Shown: positions 52,382 through 60,478 of the stretch, piece after piece
How the letters are laid out: every line of letters starts with the position of its first letter
Numbering within the stretch: position 1 is the stretch's first letter
NCBI RefSeq assembly: GCF_024294785.1
Contig: NZ_JANCLT010000003.1
Coordinates: 124,001-188,000, forward strand
DNA: 64,000 nt
DNA from: Ectobacillus ponti
GTDB taxonomy: Bacteria > Bacillota > Bacilli > Bacillales > Bacillaceae_G
Reading direction: 5' to 3'
Made by a program: the position numbers and the translations under genes
The notes under the pieces: model-generated
What the model saw: only the letters and a program-made list of their open reading frames with translations
Told to the model about the DNA's origin: nothing
Database searches by the model: none

Positions 52382-53671
52382 ATGGGGGTACATACGGTAG
52401 AGGATCTTCAAAGACAAGCAGAGATTGAGAAGGAGGGCCTGGGGCTGTTTCAATCCACCCAGTCCGTCATTCGGGAGGCGCTTGAGAAGCTTGGCTATAC
52501 GGATGAGCATTATGAGCTGCTGAAGGAGCCGCTGCGCATGCTGACGGTCCGGATTCCGGTGCGGATGGATGATGGAACAGTCAAGGTATTCACCGGCTAT
52601 CGGTCGCAGCACAATGATGCGGTTGGCCCGACCAAGGGTGGTGTCCGGTTTCATCCGGAGGTCAACGAAGATGAAGTGAAGGCCTTGTCTATTTGGATGA
52701 GCCTGAAGTGCGGCATCGTGGATTTGCCGTATGGCGGCGGCAAGGGCGGCATCATATGCGATCCGCGGGAGATGTCCTTCCGGGAGCTGGAGCGCCTGAG
52801 CCGCGGCTACGTGCGGGCCATCAGCCAGCTTGTCGGGCCGACGAAGGATATTCCGGCGCCTGATGTGTTCACGAATTCGCAGATTATGGCCTGGATGATG
52901 GACGAGTACAGCCGCATCCGCGAGTTTGATTCCCCGGGCTTTATTACCGGGAAACCGCTGGTGCTGGGCGGATCGCACGGCCGCGAGACGGCAACCGCAA
53001 GAGGCGTGACCATCTGTATTGAGGAAGCGGTGAAGAAGAAGGGTATATCCCTGCAGGGAGCCAGAGTCGTCATCCAAGGCTTCGGCAATGCCGGCAGCTA
53101 TCTCGCCAAGTTCATGTATGACTCCGGTGCAAAGGTAATCGGCATTTCCGATGCCTACGGCGCACTATATGATCCGCAAGGCCTGGACATTGATGACCTG
53201 CTGGACCGCCGTGACAGCTTCGGCACAGTAACAAAGCTGTTTCAGCATACCATTACGAACAAGGAATTATTGGAGCTGGATTGTGATATTCTTGTGCCGG
53301 CGGCGATTTCCAATCAGATCACAGCGGAAAACGCCCCCCGCATCCGGGCTTCTATCGTGGTGGAAGCGGCAAACGGGCCGACGACTCTGGAGGCAACAGA
53401 GATTTTGACGTCCCGGGGCATCCTGCTTGTACCTGACGTATTGGCCAGTGCCGGCGGAGTGACGGTATCTTATTTTGAGTGGGTGCAAAACCAGCAGGGC
53501 TATTATTGGACTGAGGAAGAGGTGGAGCAGAAGCTGACAAAGGTGATGGTGGAGTCCTTCAACAAAATCTACGACGCGGCTCATATCCATCAGGTCAATA
53601 TGAGATTGGCAGCCTACATGGTTGGCGTCCGCAAGATGGCGGAGGCTTCCCGGTTCCGTGGCTGGATTTAA
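52382..53671 (+). CDS. rocG: NAD-dependent glutamate dehydrogenase RocG-type
   Basis: A 429-residue enzyme that oxidises glutamate to 2-oxoglutarate and ammonia. Visible blocks are VGPTKGGVRFHPEV, LPYGGGKGGIICDP (catalytic Lys), PAPDVFTN and the nucleotide loop QGFGNAGSYLA. It aligns over its length with both RocG and GudB. The sigma-54 promoter and paired enhancer sites speak for RocG, the catabolic inducible enzyme. The usual GudB nine-base duplication cannot be judged. AGAGGGG precedes the ATG. Confidence 0.93.
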   Translation: MGVHTVEDLQRQAEIEKEGLGLFQSTQSVIREALEKLGYTDEHYELLKEPLRMLTVRIPVRMDDGTVKVFTGYRSQHNDAVGPTKGGVRFHPEVNEDEVKALSIWMSLKCGIVDLPYGGGKGGIICDPREMSFRELERLSRGYVRAISQLVGPTKDIPAPDVFTNSQIMAWMMDEYSRIREFDSPGFITGKPLVLGGSHGRETATARGVTICIEEAVKKKGISLQGARVVIQGFGNAGSYLAKFMYDSGAKVIGISDAYGALYDPQGLDIDDLLDRRDSFGTVTKLFQHTITNKELLELDCDILVPAAISNQITAENAPRIRASIVVEAANGPTTLEATEILTSRGILLVPDVLASAGGVTVSYFEWVQNQQGYYWTEEEVEQKLTKVMVESFNKIYDAAHIHQVNMRLAAYMVGVRKMAEASRFRGWI

Positions 53672-53763
53672 GCCGGCGGGGAATCTCAGGCAGGCTGCGG
53701 GAATAGCCCCTGCTGCCAAACGCAGTGATATCAAGCATGTATAAAAAGTTGTATAGATGATAC

Positions 53764-53800
53764 CGACGGCAGGGATCCCTAACCCTTGCCGTTATTGTGT
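53764..53800 (+). terminator. Probable rocG terminator
   Basis: ACGGCAGGG pairs with CCCTTGCCGT around ATCCCTAA, with one bulge; the tail TATTGTG is only weakly T-rich. Confidence 0.55.
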
Positions 53801-54114
53801 TTCGAGGAAAAATTCACTGCCTATAATGTTGCGTTATGTCTACCTATCATGAATAAAAGATACATCTAAAAATCTGAATAAATTGTTTTTTCAAAATTAA
53901 TGGCGCGATTAGAAGAAGGAGGTAGACAAGAATATATTGGTTTAAAGATGGGTAAGCGAAGGTAGAAACAAACATTGGGAAGTGGGAGTGGATGAAGAGG
54001 GAAGTGGTATTATTCTCTACTTAAATTATATCATTAGGCATAAATTATTTATAGGCTATTCTTTTTATAGATTCAACACTATAGTGTTTATATGCAAACC
54101 TAAAAATAGGGGGG
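53801..54114. other. AT-rich gene-poor stretch with gene remnant
   Basis: Composition drops sharply in G+C here. A 21-codon open stretch ending MGKRR (53901-53966) lacks a ribosome site and looks like the tail of a deleted gene. AACACTATAGTGTT (54075-54088) is a perfect 14-bp palindrome 33 bases before arr and may be an operator. Nothing else recognisable. Confidence 0.5.
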
Positions 54115-54120
54115 ATGAAT

Positions 54121-54537
54121 GTGGACGACAAAAAAGAGGTCTTAGACAATGGTCCTTTTTTCCATGGTACTAAAGCGGAACTGAAGATTGGTGATTTGCT
54201 ACAGCCACAACACTTATCTAATTACCAAGATAAAAAATCCAATTATATCTATTTTACCGCAACATTAGACGCTGCTAAATGGGGTGCTGAATTAGCAACA
54301 TCTAAATCCCAAGAAAAAATTTATATTGTAGAACCATTAGGTGAATTTGAAAATGACCCGAACGTAACTGACAAGAAATTTCCCGGGAATCCAACACGCT
54401 CCTATAGATCTAAATCACCATTGAAGATAATAGCTGAATTAGGTTCATGGGAAAGACATTCCGAAGAACAAATAAATCACATGATTGCAGCTATAAATAA
54501 GCTGCGTGAAGAAGGGAAATTTGTAATATACGATTAA
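54121..54537 (+). CDS. arr: NAD+-rifampin ADP-ribosyltransferase (Arr)
   Basis: A 138-residue Arr protein. It moves ADP-ribose from NAD+ to a hydroxyl of rifampin and inactivates it. Family blocks are NGPFFHGTKAELKIGDLL, the strand IYFTATLDAAKWGAELA and FENDPNVTDKKFPGNPTRSY. The last is nearly invariant and holds the active-site Asp. The GTG at 54121 is favoured, since AGGGGGG ends just six bases earlier; the ATG at 54115 abuts it. Codon use is AT-rich, unlike the flanking genes, and the gene lies in a patch without conserved neighbours, so it was probably acquired. Confidence 0.9.
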   Translation: MDDKKEVLDNGPFFHGTKAELKIGDLLQPQHLSNYQDKKSNYIYFTATLDAAKWGAELATSKSQEKIYIVEPLGEFENDPNVTDKKFPGNPTRSYRSKSPLKIIAELGSWERHSEEQINHMIAAINKLREEGKFVIYD

Positions 54538-54555
54538 TCCACAGATATACAGTGG

Positions 54556-54642
54556 TTGACAATCTTAGCATAGGTAGGGTTCAGATTACACAAGAAGAGT
54601 TACAGAAACGTGAGCAGATGACATTGCTTGAAACACAATGAT
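54556..54642 (+). pseudogene. Short open remnant without start codon
   Basis: An open frame ending EELQKREQMTLLETQ has no start codon or ribosome site. It may be the C-terminal end of a lost gene of the AT-rich patch. I do not recognise it. Confidence 0.25.
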
Positions 54643-54676
54643 TAACCAACTGCCAATAGCGGATGTTATGTAAACA

Positions 54677-54708
54677 AAAACGGGGAATAACATCCTCCGT
54701 TTTTGTTT
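54677..54708. terminator. Bidirectional terminator arr/DUF4259
   Basis: AAAAACGG and CCGTTTTT arms flank a loop, with T/A runs on both sides. Confidence 0.8.
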
Positions 54709-54711
54709 TAA

Positions 54712-55077
54712 TTATGTATTAGCATGTATTAGTTTTGATTTGAGTTCATTCAGAATTTTCTTTCTTTCTTCAAAATCCTCATCTTCTCCACCTTCTGCCC
54801 AAAGCTCTAAATCTGCGCCTTTATCAATCAATTCAAGAGCTTTTACTCGTACCTCTTCTTGAAGTAGATTTTTTTCCAATTGCGCAGCTGCAAGCCCGGT
54901 ATATACCCAAGATACTACTTCTAAATCCTCTTCCTCATCGTGATCTTCTAAATGTGTATTCAATATTTCTTTTGTTGCTTCTTCAACAGACAAACCTTCT
55001 TCTAATAATTCATAGAAATCATCTCTGACATCACAGGTTGTATCATTATCAAAAATGCCAGTTCCCCATGCCCCCAT
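54712..55077 (-). CDS. DUF4259 domain protein
   Basis: A 121-residue acidic protein beginning MGAWGTGIFDNDTTCDVRDD, the signature of DUF4259. A second conserved part reads EEDLEVVSWVYTGLAAAQLE. It is cytoplasmic with no catalytic motif known to me. These proteins often occur as scattered accessory genes, some near immunity or toxin genes. Its AT-rich composition matches the arr neighbour. Confidence 0.8.
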   Translation of the reverse strand: MGAWGTGIFDNDTTCDVRDDFYELLEEGLSVEEATKEILNTHLEDHDEEEDLEVVSWVYTGLAAAQLEKNLLQEEVRVKALELIDKGADLELWAEGGEDEDFEERKKILNELKSKLIHANT

Positions 55078-55319
55078 TTAGTAACTCCCCTTTTCCCTTA
55101 AGAATTCAGGTCATATTTCAATTCAATTATACTACATGAAAATTACCGCTGACGACCATGTTACGTTAAAAAAATAGCCAATACGACTGTTTTTTGTGTC
55201 CCCATTCTGTTCCTGCGGTTCCATAGCTTAACAGTAGTTGCATTTGAAAATTCCCTAATAAAATCAAGGATTGAATCAGTGCCAAAATATAGCGCCATAA
55301 ATGAAAGGGAGAAAATCAC

Positions 55320-55442
55320 ATGAAAACTGGGAGGCGAGGGTGTGTGAGCTATAGTCCAAGACTTGACCGTGCAAATTGGGGGCAGCAGAAGGGTGCGGGG
55401 ATATTGAGGGAGAAAGCTTCCGCGCTCATCTATGAAAAATGA
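55320..55442 (+). CDS. Possible 40-residue basic peptide
   Basis: An ATG preceded at nine bases by AAGGGAG opens MKTGRRGCVSYSPRLDRANW and ends IYEK. The gap from 55078 to 55560 has no other candidate. It matches no family I know, and a chance reading frame is quite possible. Confidence 0.25.
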   Translation: MKTGRRGCVSYSPRLDRANWGQQKGAGILREKASALIYEK

Positions 55443-55560
55443 GCATCAAGAAAAGCTGGGATTTCCTGATTGACTCTGTGTTGTAAAACATAACAAGAGT
55501 TGTGAAACAGCTGGGTGCCAAGAGGATGTTCATGTTGCCTTGCCTCTGGTTACAGCAACA

Positions 55561-55590
55561 TAAAAAAACCCGCGGCTGCGGGCTTTTTCG
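55561..55590. terminator. Terminator of yjzD
   Basis: CCCGCGGC and GCTGCGGG form a GC-rich stem with A runs before and T runs after, able to act in both directions. Confidence 0.85.
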
Positions 55591-55591
55591 T

Positions 55592-55783
55592 TTAATGATG
55601 CTCGTGGTGAGGCACAGGATCGTTCGGGATCAAAGAACCAATAGCGATTACCAGCACCGCAAACACAACGGACATAATGGAGGCATTTGCGAAGTTATAC
55701 TCGTTGCCTGTCATTGCGCCGATTACATAGCTGATCATTTGCACAAGCAGGAAGCTCCAGATGAAAGCCCATACAAAACGCAT
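55592..55783 (-). CDS. yjzD: DUF2929 membrane protein YjzD
   Basis: 63 residues with two hydrophobic helices (residues 3-23 and 33-53) and a His-rich tail (PNDPVPHHEHH). It begins MRFVWAFIWSFLLVQMISYV, as in the YjzD family. Position before yjaU fits B. subtilis. AAAGGAGTG lies before the ATG. The tail could bind metal; function unknown. Confidence 0.88.
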   Translation of the reverse strand: MRFVWAFIWSFLLVQMISYVIGAMTGNEYNFANASIMSVVFAVLVIAIGSLIPNDPVPHHEHH

Positions 55784-55936
55784 GCTTGTTCACTCCTTTA
55801 CTCAGTCAATCTCCACCTATTGTAACACAAATTTTCTGGCGGGACAGAAAATATTTTCCCCTTGACTCGGACAATTTCATCCATTCGACATACATTATAG
55901 AAGGAAGCTTAACGCTGGTACGTAAGGCGGGATAGT

Positions 55937-56671
55937 ATGGAAATACGGGAACGTTACTTCTTTCTGGAACAAGAGCCATGTGTCATCCATCTGCCGGAGA
56001 AGCCGAACGGGTTCGGGGTGCTGCTCATTGGCGATGTCAACTACTCCATCGAGAACGGTACAAGTTCATGGGTGCAGCATCCGGGCAAGAGCTTGCTGCT
56101 GGAGGAGCTGCGACGCGCGGGATACACGGTCTTCTCTTCCAATCTATACGGCCGTCATTGGGGAAGCGACAAGGCGCTGCGCCTTGCCAAGCGCTTGTAT
56201 CATATTGTCATGAAAAAGGAAATTTTGAATGAACAGATTCATATAGTAGCAGAAGGGATGGGCGCGCTGACTGCCCTGGAGCTTATGTCCGAGATGAGCA
56301 GCAGCATCCGTTCAGCCGTCCTGCTGAACCCTTGCCTGGATTTGCCGCTGCATATCGGGCTGGAACGGGAGCATAAATTCTTCTATAAACGGCTGCTTCG
56401 CGAGCTGCAGGAGGCTTACGGTGTATCTGAGGAAGAGCTGGCCGATGCAGTTGCCTGCAAGTCCTACCATCACCACCCTTCCTGTGTGCCGGTAAAGCTG
56501 TTTGTGCCGACACATGAGCGGAAGGAGCGGAAGACGATACACCGTGATTTCGAAGCGAAACGGCTGCAGGAGGGCTGCGATGTGTCGCTCTCCTTTCATT
56601 TGCAGGATGCCAGGGTGAAGCTGGCGAACTCGATTGTCCAGTTCTTTCGGCGATATGAGGGCTCTCTATGA
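55937..56671 (+). CDS. yjaU: Alpha/beta-hydrolase-like protein YjaU, apparently without nucleophile
   Basis: A 244-residue alpha/beta-hydrolase fold protein in the YjaU position. GVLLIGDVNYS is the first core strand. The nucleophile elbow, normally GxSxG, reads VAEGMGALTALEL, so the serine is replaced by glycine. LLNPCLDLP and a late HLQDARVKLA fit the remaining core. It may be a non-catalytic member, perhaps a binding protein. It is followed 64 bases later by yjaV. Confidence 0.8.
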   Translation: MEIRERYFFLEQEPCVIHLPEKPNGFGVLLIGDVNYSIENGTSSWVQHPGKSLLLEELRRAGYTVFSSNLYGRHWGSDKALRLAKRLYHIVMKKEILNEQIHIVAEGMGALTALELMSEMSSSIRSAVLLNPCLDLPLHIGLEREHKFFYKRLLRELQEAYGVSEEELADAVACKSYHHHPSCVPVKLFVPTHERKERKTIHRDFEAKRLQEGCDVSLSFHLQDARVKLANSIVQFFRRYEGSL

Positions 56672-56735
56672 AGGCGGCCGGCCTGCCATGGAGAGCTGCC
56701 CTTTTTCATGATTATACATAGAAAGCGGTGAAGGA

Positions 56736-57557
56736 ATGACAAACAGAGCCATTGTCGCGGGAGCTTTGACCTTTGTCGGATATTGTCTTGTCGAACGGCT
56801 GCTGGAGGAAGGGAATGAGGTGCTGGGGCTTGATTTCGAAGAGATTGCGGGCATGTCGGCTGTCAGCGAGGAGAAGCTGCTGGGCGTCGGGCGGAATGCC
56901 GCCTTTACGTATCGCTCTTTCCAGGAGTCTTATATAGAAGAAATGAGAAGGCACGGCGGCCAAATGGTGTACATGTGCGCGGCGGAGCCAAATCAGCGCA
57001 GCGTTGCGGCCGGGCAGCGGGTGGAGCGCCTGCTGCGGCAGCTGATTGACTTCTGCAAGACGCACACCAAGAAGCTGGTTCTCTTATCCTCTGTGGAGGC
57101 CCAGAGGGAAGCGGCGACGGAGAATGGCCGTTTTTTTTACAGCCTGGAGCAACAGGTGGAGCAGGAGCTGCAGCATTATGGCATTCTGCAGATGCCGGTG
57201 GTGTATGGACCGTGGCAGCCTGCCTTCATGGCTTATCATCGGCTGCTGAGCGGGGGGAATGCGGACCATCGGGAGCAGGGATCGGATGCTGTATATGTGG
57301 ATGACGCGGCGGCTTGTCTGCACGAGATGGGCACAGGCAGCCTGGAGGGCCTGTACCATCTCAGCAGCGGCAAGCCGCAGCAGTGGGAAGCGGGAGTCCG
57401 GCTGCTGGGCGGAACCGTTCCGCCGGGGGAGAAGCACGGCAGGCGGGCGGGCGCGCGGGTGTATCCGTATCAGCCGCGCACGGCCTTGGAGGAGGGTCTG
57501 CGCCGGCAGCGGCTGCATCTGCAGCAATATCAGCACTTGTATGAGCGGATGCCGTAA
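56736..57557 (+). CDS. yjaV: NAD(P)-binding epimerase/reductase-like protein YjaV
   Basis: A 273-residue extended SDR-like protein. The dinucleotide loop is degenerate: VAGALTFVGYCL keeps only part of GxxGxxG. LVLLSSVEAQ and PVVYGPWQ are typical later strands. The usual YxxxK is not evident (FFYSLEQQ), so catalysis is doubtful. The stop codon is inside a terminator hairpin. Role unknown; conserved before the competence gene in Bacillus. Confidence 0.8.
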   Translation: MTNRAIVAGALTFVGYCLVERLLEEGNEVLGLDFEEIAGMSAVSEEKLLGVGRNAAFTYRSFQESYIEEMRRHGGQMVYMCAAEPNQRSVAAGQRVERLLRQLIDFCKTHTKKLVLLSSVEAQREAATENGRFFYSLEQQVEQELQHYGILQMPVVYGPWQPAFMAYHRLLSGGNADHREQGSDAVYVDDAAACLHEMGTGSLEGLYHLSSGKPQQWEAGVRLLGGTVPPGEKHGRRAGARVYPYQPRTALEEGLRRQRLHLQQYQHLYERMP

Positions 57558-57572
57558 TGCGGCATCTTTTTT
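57548..57572 (+). terminator. yjaV terminator
   Basis: GATGCCG and TGCGGCATC form a stem over the stop codon, followed by T7. Confidence 0.88.
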
Positions 57573-57594
57573 TCAGTTTCCGGGGAAACTGCGT

Positions 57595-57600
57595 TATAAT
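57595..57600 (+). promoter_or_regulatory. comZ -10 element
   Basis: TATAAT 36 bases before the comZ start. TTCAGT (57572-57577) would be a poor -35 at 17 bases. In B. subtilis comZ is transcribed with med, which is missing here, so an own promoter is needed. Confidence 0.5.
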
Positions 57601-57635
57601 GGAGACATACTTTGAACCAAAGGAGTCATGTACAT

Positions 57636-57830
57636 ATGGAACAGCAACGGAACATGCAATTTTTACAGCTGGCGATGCAGCATTTGCCGGAAGCGAAGGC
57701 GCTTTTGGAGAGCAGCGGCGTGCCGCTTGATATGAGCAAGGCGCAGCCAGTATTGGAGCTGCTGATGAAGGTCATGAATGATGCATATGAGCTGGGCCGC
57801 CGCGAAGCGTTGGCTGAGCAAGCGAAGTAA
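57636..57830 (+). CDS. comZ: Competence protein ComZ
   Basis: A 64-residue protein like ComZ of B. subtilis: MQFLQLAMQHLPEAKALLESSGV, then QPVLELLMKVMNDAYELGRREAL. Helical with a leucine-zipper-like spacing. ComZ restrains transcription of the comG operon. AAAGGAG lies ten bases before the ATG at 57636. It is closed by its own terminator. The usual upstream partner med is absent. Confidence 0.85.
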   Translation: MEQQRNMQFLQLAMQHLPEAKALLESSGVPLDMSKAQPVLELLMKVMNDAYELGRREALAEQAK

Positions 57831-57852
57831 GCCGGCACTGTGCCGGCTTTAC
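57828..57852 (+). terminator. comZ terminator
   Basis: AAGCCGGCAC and GTGCCGGCTT pair directly over the stop codon; short T-rich tail. Confidence 0.85.
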
Positions 57853-57854
57853 CT

Positions 57855-58140
57855 TTTCTGATGGCTAAGCGGGCTGCCTCCGCATTTCGTAGTGTCCAGC
57901 TGCGGCAGCCAGCCATCTGCCAGGTAGAACCCTGCCCACAGAAAGGCAAAAAGCGCCTTTCAGGGTCAGGAACCTCCCTTCTGATGGCTAAGCGGGCTGC
58001 CTCCGCATTTCGTAGTGTCCAGTTGCGCCGGCTAGCCCACTGCCAGGTAGAACCTGTCCACATAAAGGGCAAAAAGCGCCCTTTAGTGGCCAGAACCTCC
58101 CTTCTGTGGGCTGAGCAAGCCGGCTCCACATTTCGGTGTA
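57855..58140 (+). repeat. Interspersed repeat element, tandem copies C and D
   Basis: A unit of about 124 bases starts at 57855 and again at 57979, with a partial third from 58099. Each full unit carries a hairpin with conserved loop AAAAAGC. The stems are GAAAGGC/GCCTTTC (57941-57961) and TAAAGGGC/GCCCTTTA (58063-58085). GGAACCTCCCTTC follows in C, with one change in D. The stems differ from copy A by paired changes. Confidence 0.8.
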
Positions 58141-58184
58141 GACAAAATGAACCCGCTCCGGTAAAATTAGTACCAAGTCATAAG
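58139..58184 (+). promoter_or_regulatory. fabH-fabF promoter with FapR box
   Basis: TAGACA (58139-58144), 17 bases, TAAAAT (58162-58167). ATTAGTACCAAGTCATAAG (58166-58184) has the left half of the FapR operator intact and a degenerate right half. Malonyl-CoA-released FapR repression of this operon is known in Bacillus. The -35 box is the last base group of the repeat element. Confidence 0.75.
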
Positions 58185-58211
58185 AATTGATATAAAAACG
58201 GAGGGATTCAG

Positions 58212-59144
58212 ATGAACGCAGGTATTTGGGGAATTGGACGTTTTGTACCTGAGAAAGTGGTGACCAACCACGATCTGGAGAAGGTTGTAGATACATCGGA
58301 TGAGTGGATCCGGACAAGAACGGGCATTGAGGAGCGCCGAATTGCGGATGACAGCACGGACACGTCCCACATGGCGACAGCTGCGGCCAAGGCGGCCATT
58401 GCGAATGCAGGAATCTCTCCCGAGGAAATTGAATTAATTTTGGTGGCAACTGTAACGCCGGACAGTCCGTTTCCATCCATGGCTTGCTTAGTGCAGGAGC
58501 GGATCGGAGCACATAAAGCGGCGGCGATGGATATCAGTGCGGCCTGCGCCGGCTTCATGTATGGTATGATTACAGCACAGCAGTTCATCCAAAACGGCGT
58601 GTATAAGCATGTGCTCGTGATCGGCTGCGAAAAGCTGTCCAAGATTACAGACTGGTCAGACCGTAACACGGCGGTTCTCTTCGGCGACGGTGCCGGCGCA
58701 GCCGTGCTTGGCCCTGTGTCAGAGGGGCGCGGCATTCTGTCCTTCGAGCTTGGCGCGGACGGCCGCGGGGCACCGCATCTGTATCAAAATGACTATATCG
58801 TCATGAACGGCCGCGAAGTATTCAAGTTCGCGGTTCGCCAGATGGGCGATTCCTGCATGAACGTGCTGGAGAAGGCGGGCCTGACGAAAGAGGATGTGGA
58901 CTTCCTGGTGCCGCATCAGGCAAACATCCGCATTATGGAAGCTTCCCGGCAGCGTTTGGAGCTTCCGGTAGAGAAAATGAGCAAAACAGTACACAAATAT
59001 GGCAATACATCAGCGGCCTCCATCCCAATTTCGATTGTGGAGGAGCTGGAAAACGGTAAAATTAAAGACGGGGATTTGATTGTGCTCGTCGGCTTCGGCG
59101 GCGGACTGACATGGGGGGCAGTGGCGCTCCGCTGGGGCAGATAA
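58212..59144 (+). CDS. fabH: Beta-ketoacyl-ACP synthase III FabH
   Basis: A 310-residue enzyme that starts fatty-acid synthesis by joining acyl-CoA and malonyl-ACP. The active-site Cys is in DISAACAGF. The His and Asn are in VPHQANIRI and [23 protein letters not shown] is the conserved substrate tunnel part. In Bacillus the branched-chain primers isobutyryl- and isovaleryl-CoA are used. It is the first gene of a two-gene operon with fabF. Confidence 0.97.
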   Translation: MNAGIWGIGRFVPEKVVTNHDLEKVVDTSDEWIRTRTGIEERRIADDSTDTSHMATAAAKAAIANAGISPEEIELILVATVTPDSPFPSMACLVQERIGAHKAAAMDISAACAGFMYGMITAQQFIQNGVYKHVLVIGCEKLSKITDWSDRNTAVLFGDGAGAAVLGPVSEGRGILSFELGADGRGAPHLYQNDYIVMNGREVFKFAVRQMGDSCMNVLEKAGLTKEDVDFLVPHQANIRIMEASRQRLELPVEKMSKTVHKYGNTSAASIPISIVEELENGKIKDGDLIVLVGFGGGLTWGAVALRWGR

Positions 59145-59171
59145 TCACAGAAAAGGAGTGTATCGTACAAT

Positions 59172-60407
59172 ATGAAGAAGCGTGTGGTAGTGACAGGATT
59201 GGGAGCGTTGACTCCTGTAGGCAATAACGTAGAAGCAGCATGGCACAGCGTCATCAACGGCGTTTCCGGCATCGGCCGCCTGACGCGCCTGAACCCGGAT
59301 CTGTTCCCTGCCAAGGTGGCGGCGGAAATTAAGGACTTTTCTCCGGAAGATTATATGGATAAGAAGGAAGCGCGCCGTATGGACCGCTTCACACAATATG
59401 CGGTTGCAGCAGCGAAAATGGCTGTTGCGGATGCAAAGCTCGATATCAATGAAACAAACGCGCCGCACATCGGCGTGTGGATCGGCTCCGGCATCGGCGG
59501 CATGGAAACCTTCGAGGACCAGTTCCAGACACTGCTCGAAAAAGGCGCGCGCCGCGTGAGCCCGTTCTTCGTGCCAATGATGATCCCGGACATGGCAGCC
59601 GGTCAGGTATCCATTGCGCTTGGCGCCAAAGGCATCAACTCTTGTACGGTAACAGCATGTGCTTCCGGCGCGAACTCCATCGGTGACGCCTTCAAGGTCA
59701 TTCAGCGTGGCGATGCGGTTGCGATGGTTACAGGCGGAGCCGAGGCACCGCTGTCGCAAATGGCATTTGCGGGCTTCAGCTCTGCCAAGGCTCTTTCCTT
59801 CACAGAAGATCCGGCAAAGGCATGCCGTCCGTTCGATAAGGACCGCAACGGCTTTGTAATGGGCGAGGGTGCAGGCATTATCATCCTGGAAGAACTGGAG
59901 CACGCGTTGGCACGCGGCGCGCATATCTATGCGGAAATCGTGGGCTACGGCGCGACAGGCGATGCGCACCATATCACGATGCCGGCACCAGGCGGCGAGG
60001 GCGGCGTACGCGCCATGCGCCAGGCGTTGGCTGACGGCGGCCTGCAGCCGGAGGACATTGACTACATCAATGCCCACGGCACAAGCACAGAAGCAAACGA
60101 AAAGTTTGAAACAATGGCAATCAAGGAAGTGTTCGCGGACCATGCCTACAAGGTGGCGGTCAGCTCCACGAAATCCATGACAGGCCACTTGCTTGGCGCA
60201 GCCGGCGCGGTGGAAGCCATCTTCTCGGTAAAAGCCATTCAGGAAGGTATTATTCCGCCAACCATCAACTATGAAACACCAGATCCGGATTGTGACCTGG
60301 ACTATGTGCCGAACAAAGCGAGACATCAGGAGGTTCGCGCTGTACTCAGCAACTCCCTTGGCTTTGGCGGACATAACGCCGCTCTTGTGTTCAAGAAATA
60401 CGAGTAA
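59172..60407 (+). CDS. fabF: Beta-ketoacyl-ACP synthase II FabF
   Basis: A 411-residue condensing enzyme for chain elongation. The nucleophile Cys is in [15 protein letters not shown]. The two His are in [14 protein letters not shown] and [14 protein letters not shown]. It begins 27 bases after fabH, with AAAAGGAG a little far upstream. It is the target of cerulenin-type inhibitors in other bacteria. The C-terminal [14 protein letters not shown] is intact. Confidence 0.97.
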   Translation: MKKRVVVTGLGALTPVGNNVEAAWHSVINGVSGIGRLTRLNPDLFPAKVAAEIKDFSPEDYMDKKEARRMDRFTQYAVAAAKMAVADAKLDINETNAPHIGVWIGSGIGGMETFEDQFQTLLEKGARRVSPFFVPMMIPDMAAGQVSIALGAKGINSCTVTACASGANSIGDAFKVIQRGDAVAMVTGGAEAPLSQMAFAGFSSAKALSFTEDPAKACRPFDKDRNGFVMGEGAGIIILEELEHALARGAHIYAEIVGYGATGDAHHITMPAPGGEGGVRAMRQALADGGLQPEDIDYINAHGTSTEANEKFETMAIKEVFADHAYKVAVSSTKSMTGHLLGAAGAVEAIFSVKAIQEGIIPPTINYETPDPDCDLDYVPNKARHQEVRAVLSNSLGFGGHNAALVFKKYE

Positions 60408-60411
60408 TTCC

Positions 60412-60440
60412 AACGCGCAGCGCCAGGCTGCGCGTTTTTG
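60412..60440 (+). terminator. fabHF terminator
   Basis: ACGCGCAG and CTGCGCGT form a stem, followed by T5. Confidence 0.9.
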
Positions 60441-60478
60441 TTTTTTCTTCATATAGATAAGTAAGGGGGGAAGAGACA

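Noticed and set aside
53982-54173. 63-residue plus-strand frame upstream of arr
   Set aside because: No ribosome site, low-complexity hydrophobic content, and it overlaps the start of arr.
55423-55443. Small hairpin GCTCAT/ATGAGC
   Set aside because: Six base pairs, no T run, no adjacent convincing gene; likely chance.
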